Shown piece by piece: positions 1 through 8,857 of a DNA stretch of 64,000 nucleotides. Source of the DNA: Hymenobacter gelipurpurascens (GTDB taxonomy: Bacteria; Bacteroidota; Bacteroidia; Cytophagales; Hymenobacteraceae); NCBI RefSeq assembly GCF_900187375.1, contig NZ_FYEW01000002.1, positions 620,001 to 684,000 on the forward strand, written 5' to 3'. Made by a program: the position numbers and the translations under genes. The notes under the pieces were generated by a model that was given only the letters and a program-made list of their open reading frames with translations, did not search any database and had not been told where the DNA came from. Positions within the stretch are counted from its first letter, which is position 1. Each line of letters opens with the position of its first letter.

Positions 1-148
1 TGTCCTCGATGATGCTGGTAGAGAAGAAACTCACCAGGCCCTTCTGGGTCATGTACTTGCCTTGGGCCTGCCCCGAGGAAATGCCCCCTCCGCCCAGAAC
101 CAGCAGTACACAAAACAGCAGGCGTACGTAGTGATACAAACTGCGCAT
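1..148 (-). CDS. YceI-like exported protein (partial, 5' end only)
   Basis: Only the first 49 codons lie in the window; the gene runs off the left edge. The translation opens with a signal peptide (MRSLYHYVRLLFCVLLVL, then a Gly-rich stretch ending SSGQAQ) followed by GKYMTQKGLVSFFSTSIIED. That second part looks like the first strands of the YceI lipid-binding lipocalin-like domain of Bacteroidota proteins (family resemblance, not tested). YceI proteins are periplasmic and bind isoprenoid lipids. The start lies 7 nt downstream of the stop of the haem-binding lipoprotein gene, so the two are probably co-transcribed. Confidence 0.6.
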   Translation of the reverse strand, partial: MRSLYHYVRLLFCVLLVLGGGGISSGQAQGKYMTQKGLVSFFSTSIIED

Positions 149-155
149 GGCCCTA

Positions 156-527
156 TTAATTATTGGGCGCGCCAGCATCTACCCACTTCTGCAACAGGTC
201 AATATCGCAGTCTGAAAGCTTGGCGGCGTTTTGCGGCATGGGCATGTAGCCGGGCAGGTGCTTCACGTTACCCATCAGCACACCTGAGTTTACGTGCTGC
301 TTGATGACAGCAAAATCTTCCAGGTTTACGCCTCCGGTCAGCAGGGCCGGATTGTGGCAGCTTCGGCAGTTCCGGTCCAGAATAGGCGAAATGGAAATAC
401 TATAGGAAACCACACTGGGTGTGGTGCATACCACCTTGGGAGTAGCTATTTCGTCGGCCTTTTCATAGGCACAACTGCTTAACAGAATACTCAATAAGGC
501 GCACAGGCGGGTAAAGGCTTTAATCAT
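156..527 (-). CDS. Small c-type cytochrome-like lipoprotein
   Basis: A 123-residue protein with an N-terminal hydrophobic segment and a lipobox (LLSSC, Cys at about residue 19), so it is predicted to be a lipoprotein. A single CxxCH haem-attachment site (CRSCH) follows ISPILDRN. The later MPMPQNAAKLSDCDIDLLQKWVDAGAPNN matches the usual end of small cytochrome domains: a Met that may be the distal haem ligand, then the final helix ending in W-DAGAP. It likely carries electrons or binds haem at the cell envelope; its partner is unknown. The YceI-like gene follows after 7 nt. Start choice is simple: the first ATG directly precedes the signal peptide. Confidence 0.75.
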   Translation of the reverse strand: MIKAFTRLCALLSILLSSCAYEKADEIATPKVVCTTPSVVSYSISISPILDRNCRSCHNPALLTGGVNLEDFAVIKQHVNSGVLMGNVKHLPGYMPMPQNAAKLSDCDIDLLQKWVDAGAPNN

Positions 528-1235
528 TGAGCGGTGGTTTAGATAATAGAACCCTTGTGCTTCAGCAAAGGCACACAGGTGCTACACAGGCCATCAGGCT
601 GATGGTCTAGTTGAGAGAAATGAAGGAGTTGTTTCGGGTGAAACTGGTACTTTTCACTGGTTAGCTATAGCTAGCTTCCCGTGAACCAACCCGGATTTTT
701 ACAACGGTTGGGTCATAAATACAACTGTGTCGATTGTTTGTTTCAAAACGGGAATAAATAATTGAACTTTTATTCTTGCTGAAACAATCATCCTACAAAA
801 GGGCACTTCTAAAATCTATTGAGCCCACCAAAAAGCAGGTTTAAAGACTGTATATTGCTATTTTGGAGTAATACAGTCCTTTACCAAAAATTGTTTGAGT
901 AAGACTCGTTTTGGTAATATCACTTCCCATATTGATTATCAAAGCTAATTCCTCCGCTTCCCAGACCCTAAATATTCCAGTTTTTTTAGCTGAACTGTAT
1001 AATTCACACGGTGAAGTAATACTTCTTCGCTGTGAACATACATTAGATGAATTATAATTATTTCAATATTTTATTTAATAGTATTAATTAAAAAAGTTAA
1101 CTACTTGATTATCATTTAGTTATGATATTATAAAATGGTACTATATACGGGTAATAGCTAGTAAGTGGTTTGCTCGAACAAGAGAATAATCTATAATACA
1201 TCGGAATGCTACTATTTATTGTTGAGCTCAGCACA
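528..1235. other. AT-rich gene-free interval with clustered inverted repeats
   Basis: About 700 bp without a convincing ORF, much richer in A/T than its neighbours, most strongly at 1040-1230. I see three inverted repeats. First, 847-854 with 871-878 (GACTGTAT/ATACAGTC). Second, 881-889 with 909-917 (TTACCAAAA/TTTTGGTAA, with an inner GAGT/ACTC pair). Third, 1003-1008 with 1031-1036 (TTCACA/TGTGAA), enclosing GAAGTA-a-TACTTC at 1013-1025. A near-match to the -7 element (TGCCTTTGC) at 573-565 on the minus strand could serve the cytochrome gene. The rest may hold 3' ends, regulatory DNA or an unrecognised RNA; function unknown. Confidence 0.6.
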
Positions 1236-2111
1236 TTAGTGCCACCCGTGCGCAGCAAGCTGCTCAGCGGCTATGGTTGTATCTAACCATTTAGACACAA
1301 CGCTTGGACCGCTCAAGTATAGGCATCCTCCTTCTCCTACTGTCTCAATAATGGCGCGGTACTTATCAGGTGGCAAGGCAGGGCAGCCGCGGCTGTACCC
1401 TGCTTGTCCATAGCGCTGCAGGTATTGTTGGCTCACGTAGTCAGCGGCGTGTAGCACCACATAGCGGCGCAGGGCATTGTCGTTCTGGCCTACATCCAGG
1501 CCACGCAACCGGCGCGAGAGGCCATGCTTGCCGTGGTAGGTATCCTGTGTGCGGTAGAACCCCATGGCGGTGCAGGCCGATTTCATTACGTTGGAAAAGC
1601 GCTCCGCGCGCAGCTTGCCGGAACCACGCCCATGCGCCACATGGCTCCGATGCAGGACTTTACCGGCCTTCAGATCCAGCACCCACAAGCGTTTTTCAGA
1701 AGAAGGCATGTCCATATCGGCAACGGCCAGGATACCGGGTTGGCTCAGGCGGCCGGCTTTGCGCAGATTCAGGTAGCCGATGCAGGCCCGCTCGAATACA
1801 GCTAGCCGTAGGCCAGTAGCCTCTGCACCGAAAGCGCTGTAGAGCTCCTGGATTTGCTGATGCACGGCACCAGGAACATTGGGCAGCAACGCAACAGGCA
1901 CAGGCTGCAACGAGTCTGAAGACGCAGTAGCAACAGAATCGGGGGCTATTGCCGAGGTGCTATAGGCTTTTGTGGCAGCGGCAGTTCCTGCAGTAGTTTC
2001 GCCTACTGAAGTCTGGCAGGCTGGCAAGAGGCATAACAGGCTAAGGGTAGCGGCCCACTGTACAGGCCTAGCGGGTAGCAAACGGAGCAGTGGGTTCATA
2101 GCGCGCAACAC
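1236..2111 (-). CDS. L,D-transpeptidase-like lipoprotein (murein L,D-transpeptidase catalytic domain family)
   Basis: A 291-aa protein. A hydrophobic N-terminus ends in a lipobox-like LCLLPACQT, then comes an Ala/Ser/Thr-rich linker to about residue 90. The C-terminal domain contains VLHRSHVAHGRGSG, YVVLHAADYV and SRGCPALP (Cys at about residue 243). This His...SxGC pattern is that of the YkuD_2-type L,D-transpeptidase-like domains common in Bacteroidota, with the Cys as presumed nucleophile. Role by family: peptidoglycan cross-linking or remodelling on the outer side of the inner membrane. A second in-frame ATG at 2099 (MNPLLRLL) gives a more typical signal peptide and may be the real start. 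It is transcribed alone, divergently from hscA. Confidence 0.8.
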   Translation of the reverse strand: MLRAMNPLLRLLPARPVQWAATLSLLCLLPACQTSVGETTAGTAAATKAYSTSAIAPDSVATASSDSLQPVPVALLPNVPGAVHQQIQELYSAFGAEATGLRLAVFERACIGYLNLRKAGRLSQPGILAVADMDMPSSEKRLWVLDLKAGKVLHRSHVAHGRGSGKLRAERFSNVMKSACTAMGFYRTQDTYHGKHGLSRRLRGLDVGQNDNALRRYVVLHAADYVSQQYLQRYGQAGYSRGCPALPPDKYRAIIETVGEGGCLYLSGPSVVSKWLDTTIAAEQLAAHGWH

Positions 2112-2302
2112 GATTCTGCCCGAAAGTCCGGATTTGCCTGTCCGAATACAAGCCTGCTGACTCCGGATTGCCGATGCAAGGCATCAGAGTGGCCTAGAAA
2201 GCAGCTTAGGTGTTGTAGGAAAGGAGGCGACGGACAGGAACACCCAGGCCCGATAGGCCTAGGCCGCTCGAAACCCACCGCCCGGCAGGCCGTTTTCTTC
2301 GC

Positions 2303-2310
2303 TACTTTTG
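2303..2310 (+). promoter_or_regulatory. Possible -7 promoter element upstream of hscA
   Basis: TACTTTTG fits the Bacteroidota -7 consensus TAnnTTTG and lies 82 nt before the hscA ATG. No convincing TTG/TTTG -33 element sits at the usual distance, so this is weak. Confidence 0.3.
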
Positions 2311-2392
2311 TGCTTTCCGGGCGGGTTGGCTGTTGTAGCTTTTTTCGCCCCTCATTTCGCTTATTCCGCGTGCTATTGCGCGCCGCTCACCT

Positions 2393-4252
2393 ATGGCCAA
2401 AGTCGCAATTAATCTTTCTACCGGGAGCCTGCAACAGGAAGAAATCATCGTTGGTATCGACCTGGGCACCACCAACTCCCTGGTGGCCTACATCCACCCC
2501 GACACCCGCCAGCCGCTGGCCATCAATGACCAGGGACGCGGTACCATCGTGCCTTCGGTGGTGCACTTTCCGCAGGGTGGCGAAGACCCTATTGTGGGCA
2601 CCGATGCCAAGAGCTACCTGCTCACCGACCCACAGAACACAATTTATTCTGTGAAGCGCCTGTTGGGCAAGTCGTACCAGGACCTAGGCCAGCACGCGGC
2701 TGATTTGGGCTATAAGGTCATCGACGACAACTCCGAAAGCCTAGTGAAAATCCGGGTCGGTGATAAGTTCTACTCTCCTATCGAGCTATCGGCGGAGATC
2801 CTGAAGGAGCTGCGCACCCGCGCCGAGCACGCCCTCAAAACGCCCGTGAACAAGGCCGTGATTACGGTGCCGGCTTACTTTAATGATTCCCAGCGCCAAG
2901 CCACCCGCGATGCCGGCCGCTTGGCTGGCCTGGAGGTTTTGCGCATTGTGAATGAGCCTACCGCCGCGGCACTGGCCTACGGCATTGGTCTTTCGCCGGA
3001 TGAGGAGAAAACTGTGGCCGTGTACGACCTGGGAGGCGGCACTTTTGACGTAAGCATTCTGCGGATTCAGCAGGGCATTTTTGAAGTACTGAGCACCAAC
3101 GGTGACACTTACCTCGGCGGTGATGATATTGACCGCGCCATCATCGACTATTGGAGCGGCGAATACCAGCTCTCCACAGTGCTGTTCAATAATGGTGGCG
3201 CTCAGCAGGAGTTGCGGCTGCTGGCCGAGTCAGCTAAGAAGCACCTGAGCCAGAATGAAGATTTTTCGGCGGAGTTTGGCGGCACTACGCTGCCGCTCAC
3301 TAAGGCCAAGTTCAATGAGCTGGTAGGGCCCTTGGTGGAGCGCACCTTGGTATCGTGCCGGCAGGCCCTGGCCGATGCCAAACTGACGCCACAAGACCTG
3401 AATGCCGTGCTGCTCGTAGGCGGCTCTACCCGCGTGCCGCTGGTGTACGATTCTGTTTCGGAGTTCTTCCAGCAGCCGGCCAACAATTCCCTGAACCCCG
3501 ACGAAGTGGTGGCCCTGGGTGCAGCCATCCAGGCCGACATCTTGGCCGGCAACCGCCGCGACGTGCTGCTGCTCGACGTAACGCCCCTGACGCTAGGCAT
3601 CGAAACGCTGGGTGGCCTGATGGACCCCATCATCCCGCGCAACTCCAAAATCCCGACCAAAGCCGGCCGCCAATACACTACCTCGGTAGATGGACAGGTG
3701 AACCTGAAGATATCGGTGTACCAGGGTGAACGGGATTTGGTGAAGGAAAACCGCAAACTGGCCGAGTTCGACCTGCGCGGCATTCCGGCTATGCCGGCTG
3801 GCCTTCCGAAGGTAGACGTGAATTTTATCCTGAACGCCGACGGCATCCTGAAAGTAGAAGCTATCGAGCTACGCTCTAATACGCGCCAGGCCGTGGAAAT
3901 CAAGCCGCAGTATGGCCTCACCGATGAGCAGGTGGAGCAGATGCTGATGGACTCGATGACCCACGCCCGCGAGGATATTGCGGCCCGCATGGTAATTGAG
4001 GCCCGCACCGTGGCCGAGCAGATGCTTTACCAAGTAGAGCGCTTCGTGAGCAAAAACGGCCAGCACCTCACTTCTGAGGAAACTACCCAAACCAATGCCG
4101 GCGTGGAAAAACTTAAGGCTGCGCTTGCCACGCAGGATAAGGACACCATTCTGAAGGCGGTGGATGAACTGGAAGAACTGACTCGTCCGTTTGCTGAGCG
4201 TGTGATGAACATCAGCATCAGCCAGGCTATGGCCGGTAAGAAGATCGAATAA
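2393..4252 (+). CDS. hscA: HscA-like Hsp70 chaperone
   Basis: A 619-aa Hsp70. The ATPase domain (about 20-395) has the phosphate-1 motif GIDLGTTNS (21-29), VPAYFNDSQRQATRDAGRLA, NEPTAAALAYG and DLGGGTFDVS; a substrate-binding domain follows (DVTPLTLGIETLGG onward). The length, the long N-terminal lead MAKVAINLSTGSLQ, and PSVVHF rather than the DnaK form point to the HscA branch, which with HscB promotes Fe-S cluster transfer from IscU. No iscU, hscB or fdx gene is adjacent, so the assignment rests on sequence type; an additional DnaK paralogue is the alternative. A strong terminator follows. Confidence 0.75.
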   Translation: MAKVAINLSTGSLQQEEIIVGIDLGTTNSLVAYIHPDTRQPLAINDQGRGTIVPSVVHFPQGGEDPIVGTDAKSYLLTDPQNTIYSVKRLLGKSYQDLGQHAADLGYKVIDDNSESLVKIRVGDKFYSPIELSAEILKELRTRAEHALKTPVNKAVITVPAYFNDSQRQATRDAGRLAGLEVLRIVNEPTAAALAYGIGLSPDEEKTVAVYDLGGGTFDVSILRIQQGIFEVLSTNGDTYLGGDDIDRAIIDYWSGEYQLSTVLFNNGGAQQELRLLAESAKKHLSQNEDFSAEFGGTTLPLTKAKFNELVGPLVERTLVSCRQALADAKLTPQDLNAVLLVGGSTRVPLVYDSVSEFFQQPANNSLNPDEVVALGAAIQADILAGNRRDVLLLDVTPLTLGIETLGGLMDPIIPRNSKIPTKAGRQYTTSVDGQVNLKISVYQGERDLVKENRKLAEFDLRGIPAMPAGLPKVDVNFILNADGILKVEAIELRSNTRQAVEIKPQYGLTDEQVEQMLMDSMTHAREDIAARMVIEARTVAEQMLYQVERFVSKNGQHLTSEETTQTNAGVEKLKAALATQDKDTILKAVDELEELTRPFAERVMNISISQAMAGKKIE

Positions 4253-4308
4253 TTGATAACAAGTGAGCAAAAGGCTACACAGCCACTCACTATAGCGCGT
4301 TTATACGG

Positions 4309-4350
4309 AAGGGCTCTACCGCATGCTGGTAGAGCCCTTTTGCTTTCTTT
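4309..4350 (+). terminator. Rho-independent terminator after hscA
   Basis: Perfect 12-bp arms (AAGGGCTCTACC / GGTAGAGCCCTT) with a 7-nt loop, followed by TTTGCTTTCTTT. Confidence 0.9.
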
Positions 4351-4456
4351 ACGTTCTGCTATGCCCCTACCAAGCCCCGATTTAGTAATAAGTGGTACAA
4401 AATATATTTTAGGCTAGGGAACCCAGTAGTAAACGGCACAAATCAATGCTTCACAT

Positions 4457-5665
4457 ATGAACCAGCACCTCGCCCGCTTGTATAAAATTGCTCAGCAGCC
4501 AAGTCGGCGCATTATTGGGCTCATGTCTGGCACTTCCCTGGATGGGCTGGATGTGGCGCTGTGCCGCCTGCATGGGCACGGCACCAATACGCGGCTGGAG
4601 CTAGAGCAGTTTGCGACAGTGGCCTACGATGAAGATGTGCGCTACCGCATTCGGCAGGTGTTTGCGCGGCCGCAGGTGAGCCTGGAATACCTGACGCTGC
4701 TGAACCCGTGGCTAGGCCAGTTGCACGCCGATATGATTCTGCAATGCCTGCTAAAGTGGCATATTTCCCCGCAGGAAGTAGACCTGGTAGCCAGTCACGG
4801 CCAAACGGTGTACCACGCGCCCCAGCATCAGCACCAGAACCCTGACTTTCCGTTGAATGCCACCCTGCAAATCGGCGACGGAGACCAGGTGGCGGTGCGC
4901 ACCGGCATCATTACGCTCAGCGACTTTCGGCAGAAGCACATTGCCGCTGGCGGTGAAGGGGCCCCGCTGGCCGCTTACGGCGACTACCTTCTCCTCAGCA
5001 GCGCCGAGGAAGAACGCCTGTTGCTCAACCTCGGCGGTATTGCCAACTTCACCTACCTGCCCCGCGCTGGCCAGGATGCCAGCACCGCCTTCAGCACCGA
5101 TACGGGCCCCGGCAATACCCTGCTTGATGCCACCGTGCGTGCCCACCGTCCCGAACTGGCCTACGATGAGGACGGGCGCTTAGCCAGCCTAGGCCAGGTA
5201 CATGAGGGACTGTTGAACGAGTTGCTAGGCCACCCATTCTTCGCGGCCACGCTGCCTAAAACCACCGGCCCGGAGCTATTTGGCCCCGCTTATCTGCAAC
5301 AGGCGCAGGAACGCACCGGCACCACTGGCCTAGGGCTGGAAGATACGCTGGCGACTCTCACGGAGCTGAGCGCCCACGGGGTAGCGCAGGCAGCCAAGCA
5401 AGTGTTTGGCTCTAAGCCCGCGCTGGCCGTGTATGCCAGTGGAGGCGGTGCCCATAACCCGGCATTACAGTCAGCCTTGCGGCGGCATCTCCCAGCCTGC
5501 CGATTTGCTACTACCGACGTGCTGGGCGTGCTGCCCGATGCCAAGGAGGCCATTCTGTTTGCGCTGCTAGCCAATGAAGCTGTAGCCGGCCAGCCCGTGA
5601 GTATAGGTGCCGGTCGGCAACGGGTGCCGGCCGTGAGTATGGGCAAAATTTCTTTTCCTGGATAA
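4457..5665 (+). CDS. anmK: Anhydro-N-acetylmuramic acid kinase
   Basis: A 402-aa protein of the AnmK family of the ASKHA fold. GLMSGTSLDG (21-30) is the phosphate-binding signature; LLNLGGIANFTYL and FSTDTGPGNTLLDA are the conserved core motifs. The enzyme phosphorylates 1,6-anhydro-MurNAc with hydrolytic ring opening to give MurNAc-6-phosphate, a step of cytoplasmic peptidoglycan recycling. It is probably monocistronic: terminators lie on both sides. The start at the first ATG leaves a short extra N-terminus before the motif, normal for the family. Confidence 0.95.
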   Translation: MNQHLARLYKIAQQPSRRIIGLMSGTSLDGLDVALCRLHGHGTNTRLELEQFATVAYDEDVRYRIRQVFARPQVSLEYLTLLNPWLGQLHADMILQCLLKWHISPQEVDLVASHGQTVYHAPQHQHQNPDFPLNATLQIGDGDQVAVRTGIITLSDFRQKHIAAGGEGAPLAAYGDYLLLSSAEEERLLLNLGGIANFTYLPRAGQDASTAFSTDTGPGNTLLDATVRAHRPELAYDEDGRLASLGQVHEGLLNELLGHPFFAATLPKTTGPELFGPAYLQQAQERTGTTGLGLEDTLATLTELSAHGVAQAAKQVFGSKPALAVYASGGGAHNPALQSALRRHLPACRFATTDVLGVLPDAKEAILFALLANEAVAGQPVSIGAGRQRVPAVSMGKISFPG

Positions 5666-5710
5666 GACTTACATTATAAAGCACAATTAATCCTTCTTTT
5701 TACTATGTTT

Positions 5711-5759
5711 AATGGCTTGCTGCCGGCTTTTCTAGGCCAGTAGCAAGCCGTTCTTTTTC
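5711..5759 (+). terminator. Terminator between anmK and the SusC gene
   Basis: Arms 5711-5721 and 5742-5752 (AATGGCTTGCT / AGCAAGCCGTT, one G-U pair) followed by CTTTTTC. It ends only about 18 nt before the SusC ATG, so any SusC promoter must overlap it or read through it. Confidence 0.75.
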
Positions 5760-5776
5760 ACCGTAACTCTCTCCCT

Positions 5777-8700
5777 ATGCCACACGCCTACCCTCCTGCC
5801 GGGCGCCAGAGTCATTGGACTTGGCGGCTAGCTCTGCTCCTGCTTTTGCTTGGACTGGTGCTGCCAGCCGCAGCGCAGAATACCCGCTACACCATTCGGG
5901 GCCGCGTACTGGATGCTCGCTCTGAACCGCTGCCAGGCGCTACGGTGCGCCTGCTCAACACGGTGCTGGGGGCCAGCTCCGATGTAGAGGGCCGCTTTGA
6001 GGTGACATCCAGCCTGGCACCCGGCAACTACCAGCTGGAAATCAGCTCGGTGGGCTACAGCCCCGTGCGGCGGAGAGTGACATTAGGCACGGAAACCACC
6101 GTCACGGTTCCGGACGTGACCTTGAACGAAGATCTGGTTCAGCTCAATGATATCGTAGTGACGGGCACTTCTGTGGCCACCAGCAAGAAGCAGCTCGGCA
6201 ATACCATTGCCACCGTTTCGGGAGAACAACTACGCACGACGGTGCCCACCCAGATTGATCAGGCGTTGCAGGGTAAGTTTGCGGGAGTGCAGATTACCCA
6301 GAACTCGGGAAATCCGGCCGGCGGCATTTCGGTGCGCCTGCGTGGGCCTAGCACCGTGGCGGGCTCCTCCGACCCACTCTACATAATCGACGGGGTTATC
6401 ATTAACAACGACTCGCCTCAGCTGCTCGACTTGGGCGGCTACGCCCAAAACCGCCTCGTTGATATCAGCCCCAACGATATTGACCGGATTGAGGTGATTA
6501 AGGGGGCGGCAGCGGCGGCTATCTATGGGTCGCGGGCATCCAACGGGGTAGTGCAGATTTTCACGAAGCGCGGCAAGGAAGGTAAGCCTCAGGTCACGGT
6601 ATCGTCGCAGTTCTTGACCTCCCAAATCCGTAAAACCCTAGACTACAACCAGTATCCCTTCCGCTTCACCAACACGATTGCCACTGATTTGAGCCAAGTG
6701 CCGGTGCAGCGCTACGACTACCAAAAGGATATTTTCCGCACCGCAATCGGCACGGATAACTACGTATCGGTGACGGGCGGCAGTACGGGCACTAAGTATT
6801 TTGCCTCTGGCAACTATTTCAATAACCAGGGTATTGTCAAGAGCACCGATTTCAACCGCGGGGGCGGCCGGCTGCGGCTACAGCAAACGCTAGGCTCGAA
6901 AGCCAGCCTGAGCGTAGGTACCAACTATTCGCTGAGCCAAAGCCGGGAAGTGCCGAACGGCGGCATCAATGAGGCCTATGGCGCCCTCACGGGCTTTATC
7001 TTCTCTAACAACTTCATTGACCCCAGCCCCGACCCCATTACCGGCCGCTACCCCAGCACCGCGCTGAACATTGCGCGCACGAACCCCCTAGAGGCCATCA
7101 ACCGCTTCAACTTCCGCCAGCGCACCTCCCGCTTCATCGGCGATGCGCAGCTGAACCTAACGCCCTTCGCCGGCTTCACCATCGACTATGTGCTGGGCTA
7201 TGACGCCAGCACCCAGGTAGCTACCGGCTTCATCCCGACCAACAGCACGGCGCCGACCTATACCACTGGCCTAGCCCGCCGCGCCGACCGCACCTCCTTC
7301 CTTGTCAACAATGACCTGACCTTCAGCTACAAGCGCGATTTTACGGAGTGGCTGGCCAGCACTACCACGGCCGGCGGCACACTGCAGTATGAGCGGGCCC
7401 TTTCTACCGGTATTCAGTCCATCAATCTGGCGCCGGTGGTAGAAGTCATCAATGGCACGACAGTAGCCGGGGAAGAGCGCACGGAGCGTACCATTCAGGG
7501 CGCCTTTATCCAGCAGACGTTTGGGTTCTATAACCGGCTGTTCCTGACTGCAGCCGCTCGCGTGGATGCCGCCTCGGTGTACGGCGCAAACAACCGCACG
7601 CAGTTTTACCCCAAGCTCAGCGGCTCCTACGTGGTATCGGAGGAGAATTTCTGGAAGGAAGGTGGCCTAGCCCGCCTCATTCCGCAGTTCAAGCTGCGCG
7701 CTTCCTACGGCGAAGCCGGCAACCTCACGGCCATTGGCTCTTACCAGCGCTTCACCAACTTCAACCCCTTGATTCAGGGGACGCTGCCGGGCCTGGGCAC
7801 CTCTACCCTGCAAGGCAACAACAACCTGAAGCCGGAGCGCCAGAAAGAGTTTGAATTCGGTACCGATCTGAGTTTGCTCAACGACCGGATAGGCATTGAG
7901 TTTTCTTACTATAATAAGCGGGTGCAGGACCTGCTGCTGCAGCGCGACCTGAACTTCAGCTCGGGCTTTCTCAACCGTTTCGATAATATTGGCAACATGC
8001 GCAACCGGGGCGTAGAACTGCTGGTGCGCGCTACGGCCGTAAAATCGGAGGCCGTTACCTGGAACATTACGGGCACGTTTACGCATAATAAGAACCGCAT
8101 CACCAACATTCCAGGCGGGGTCGTGACTTTCCCCAACGGGTTCGGACTGGTGGCGGGAGTTGAGGGTTATCCGCTGGGCACTTACTACGGCACTTACTCG
8201 GCCCGCAACCCCGATGGGTCTCTGTTGCTCACACCGGGCGGCCTACCCCAGCGCGAACGAGGCGTACAAGGCACCTTCGGGGCCGCCAACACGCCGCAGC
8301 GGGCCGCCGATGGCCAGCCCTCGGGCGCGCTACTGAACGGCGTGCTCGGCGACCCGAACCCGCGCTACGTGGCCTCGCTCATCAACGAGGTGGGCTTGCT
8401 CAATGGCCGCCTTTCCTTACGGGTGCAGTTTGATACCCAGCAGGATTTCGACGTGTTCAACTTCACCCAGCGCGTGGGCAGCCGTGATATTTTCGGAGGC
8501 CTAGCTCAGTATGAGCCAGAGCTGCGCGGCGACGTACCGAAGGGTACCAGCGTGGCCACTTACAACACCTTCGATCGGTGGATTGAAGATGGTTCTTTCA
8601 TCAAGCTGCGTGAAGCCTCCATCAGTTACCTGCTCAAGCCCAAATTTCTGGGCATGCGGGACCTGCGCTTTTCCGTGGCCGGCCGCAACCTGTGGGTGAT

Positions 8701-8827
8701 TACCGACTACAGCGGCTACGACCCCGAAGTAAGTGCCGCCGGCCAGAGCAATGCCGTACGTGGCTTTGACTTCGTGGAGGTGCCCATCCCCCGCTCCGTG
8801 TCGGTGGGCTTCAACGCGTCGTTTTAA
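5777..8827 (+). CDS. SusC/RagA-family TonB-dependent outer-membrane transporter
   Basis: A 1016-aa protein. Order: signal peptide (about 1-34, ending PAAAQ), carboxypeptidase-regulatory-like beta-sandwich (about 38-115, YTIRGRVLDARSEPLPGATV), TonB plug domain (about 125-265, with NDIVVTGT and the SusC signature region SDPLYIIDGVIINN), then the beta-barrel, ending with a terminal Phe (NASF). It forms an outer-membrane uptake pore capped by the SusD partner encoded 30 nt downstream. No glycan hydrolase, sensor or transporter gene adjoins the pair, so the substrate (sugar, peptide or other) cannot be inferred. Length is typical for the family; no N-terminal signalling (STN) domain is seen. Confidence 0.95.
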   Translation: MPHAYPPAGRQSHWTWRLALLLLLLGLVLPAAAQNTRYTIRGRVLDARSEPLPGATVRLLNTVLGASSDVEGRFEVTSSLAPGNYQLEISSVGYSPVRRRVTLGTETTVTVPDVTLNEDLVQLNDIVVTGTSVATSKKQLGNTIATVSGEQLRTTVPTQIDQALQGKFAGVQITQNSGNPAGGISVRLRGPSTVAGSSDPLYIIDGVIINNDSPQLLDLGGYAQNRLVDISPNDIDRIEVIKGAAAAAIYGSRASNGVVQIFTKRGKEGKPQVTVSSQFLTSQIRKTLDYNQYPFRFTNTIATDLSQVPVQRYDYQKDIFRTAIGTDNYVSVTGGSTGTKYFASGNYFNNQGIVKSTDFNRGGGRLRLQQTLGSKASLSVGTNYSLSQSREVPNGGINEAYGALTGFIFSNNFIDPSPDPITGRYPSTALNIARTNPLEAINRFNFRQRTSRFIGDAQLNLTPFAGFTIDYVLGYDASTQVATGFIPTNSTAPTYTTGLARRADRTSFLVNNDLTFSYKRDFTEWLASTTTAGGTLQYERALSTGIQSINLAPVVEVINGTTVAGEERTERTIQGAFIQQTFGFYNRLFLTAAARVDAASVYGANNRTQFYPKLSGSYVVSEENFWKEGGLARLIPQFKLRASYGEAGNLTAIGSYQRFTNFNPLIQGTLPGLGTSTLQGNNNLKPERQKEFEFGTDLSLLNDRIGIEFSYYNKRVQDLLLQRDLNFSSGFLNRFDNIGNMRNRGVELLVRATAVKSEAVTWNITGTFTHNKNRITNIPGGVVTFPNGFGLVAGVEGYPLGTYYGTYSARNPDGSLLLTPGGLPQRERGVQGTFGAANTPQRAADGQPSGALLNGVLGDPNPRYVASLINEVGLLNGRLSLRVQFDTQQDFDVFNFTQRVGSRDIFGGLAQYEPELRGDVPKGTSVATYNTFDRWIEDGSFIKLREASISYLLKPKFLGMRDLRFSVAGRNLWVITDYSGYDPEVSAAGQSNAVRGFDFVEVPIPRSVSVGFNASF

Positions 8828-8857
8828 CTAATTCTCTGACTTTGCTTTTCTACCGAT

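Noticed and set aside
3202..4008. Minus-strand ORF (268 codons) inside hscA
   Set aside because: Ser/Arg-rich composition with no domain, fully within the well-supported hscA frame.
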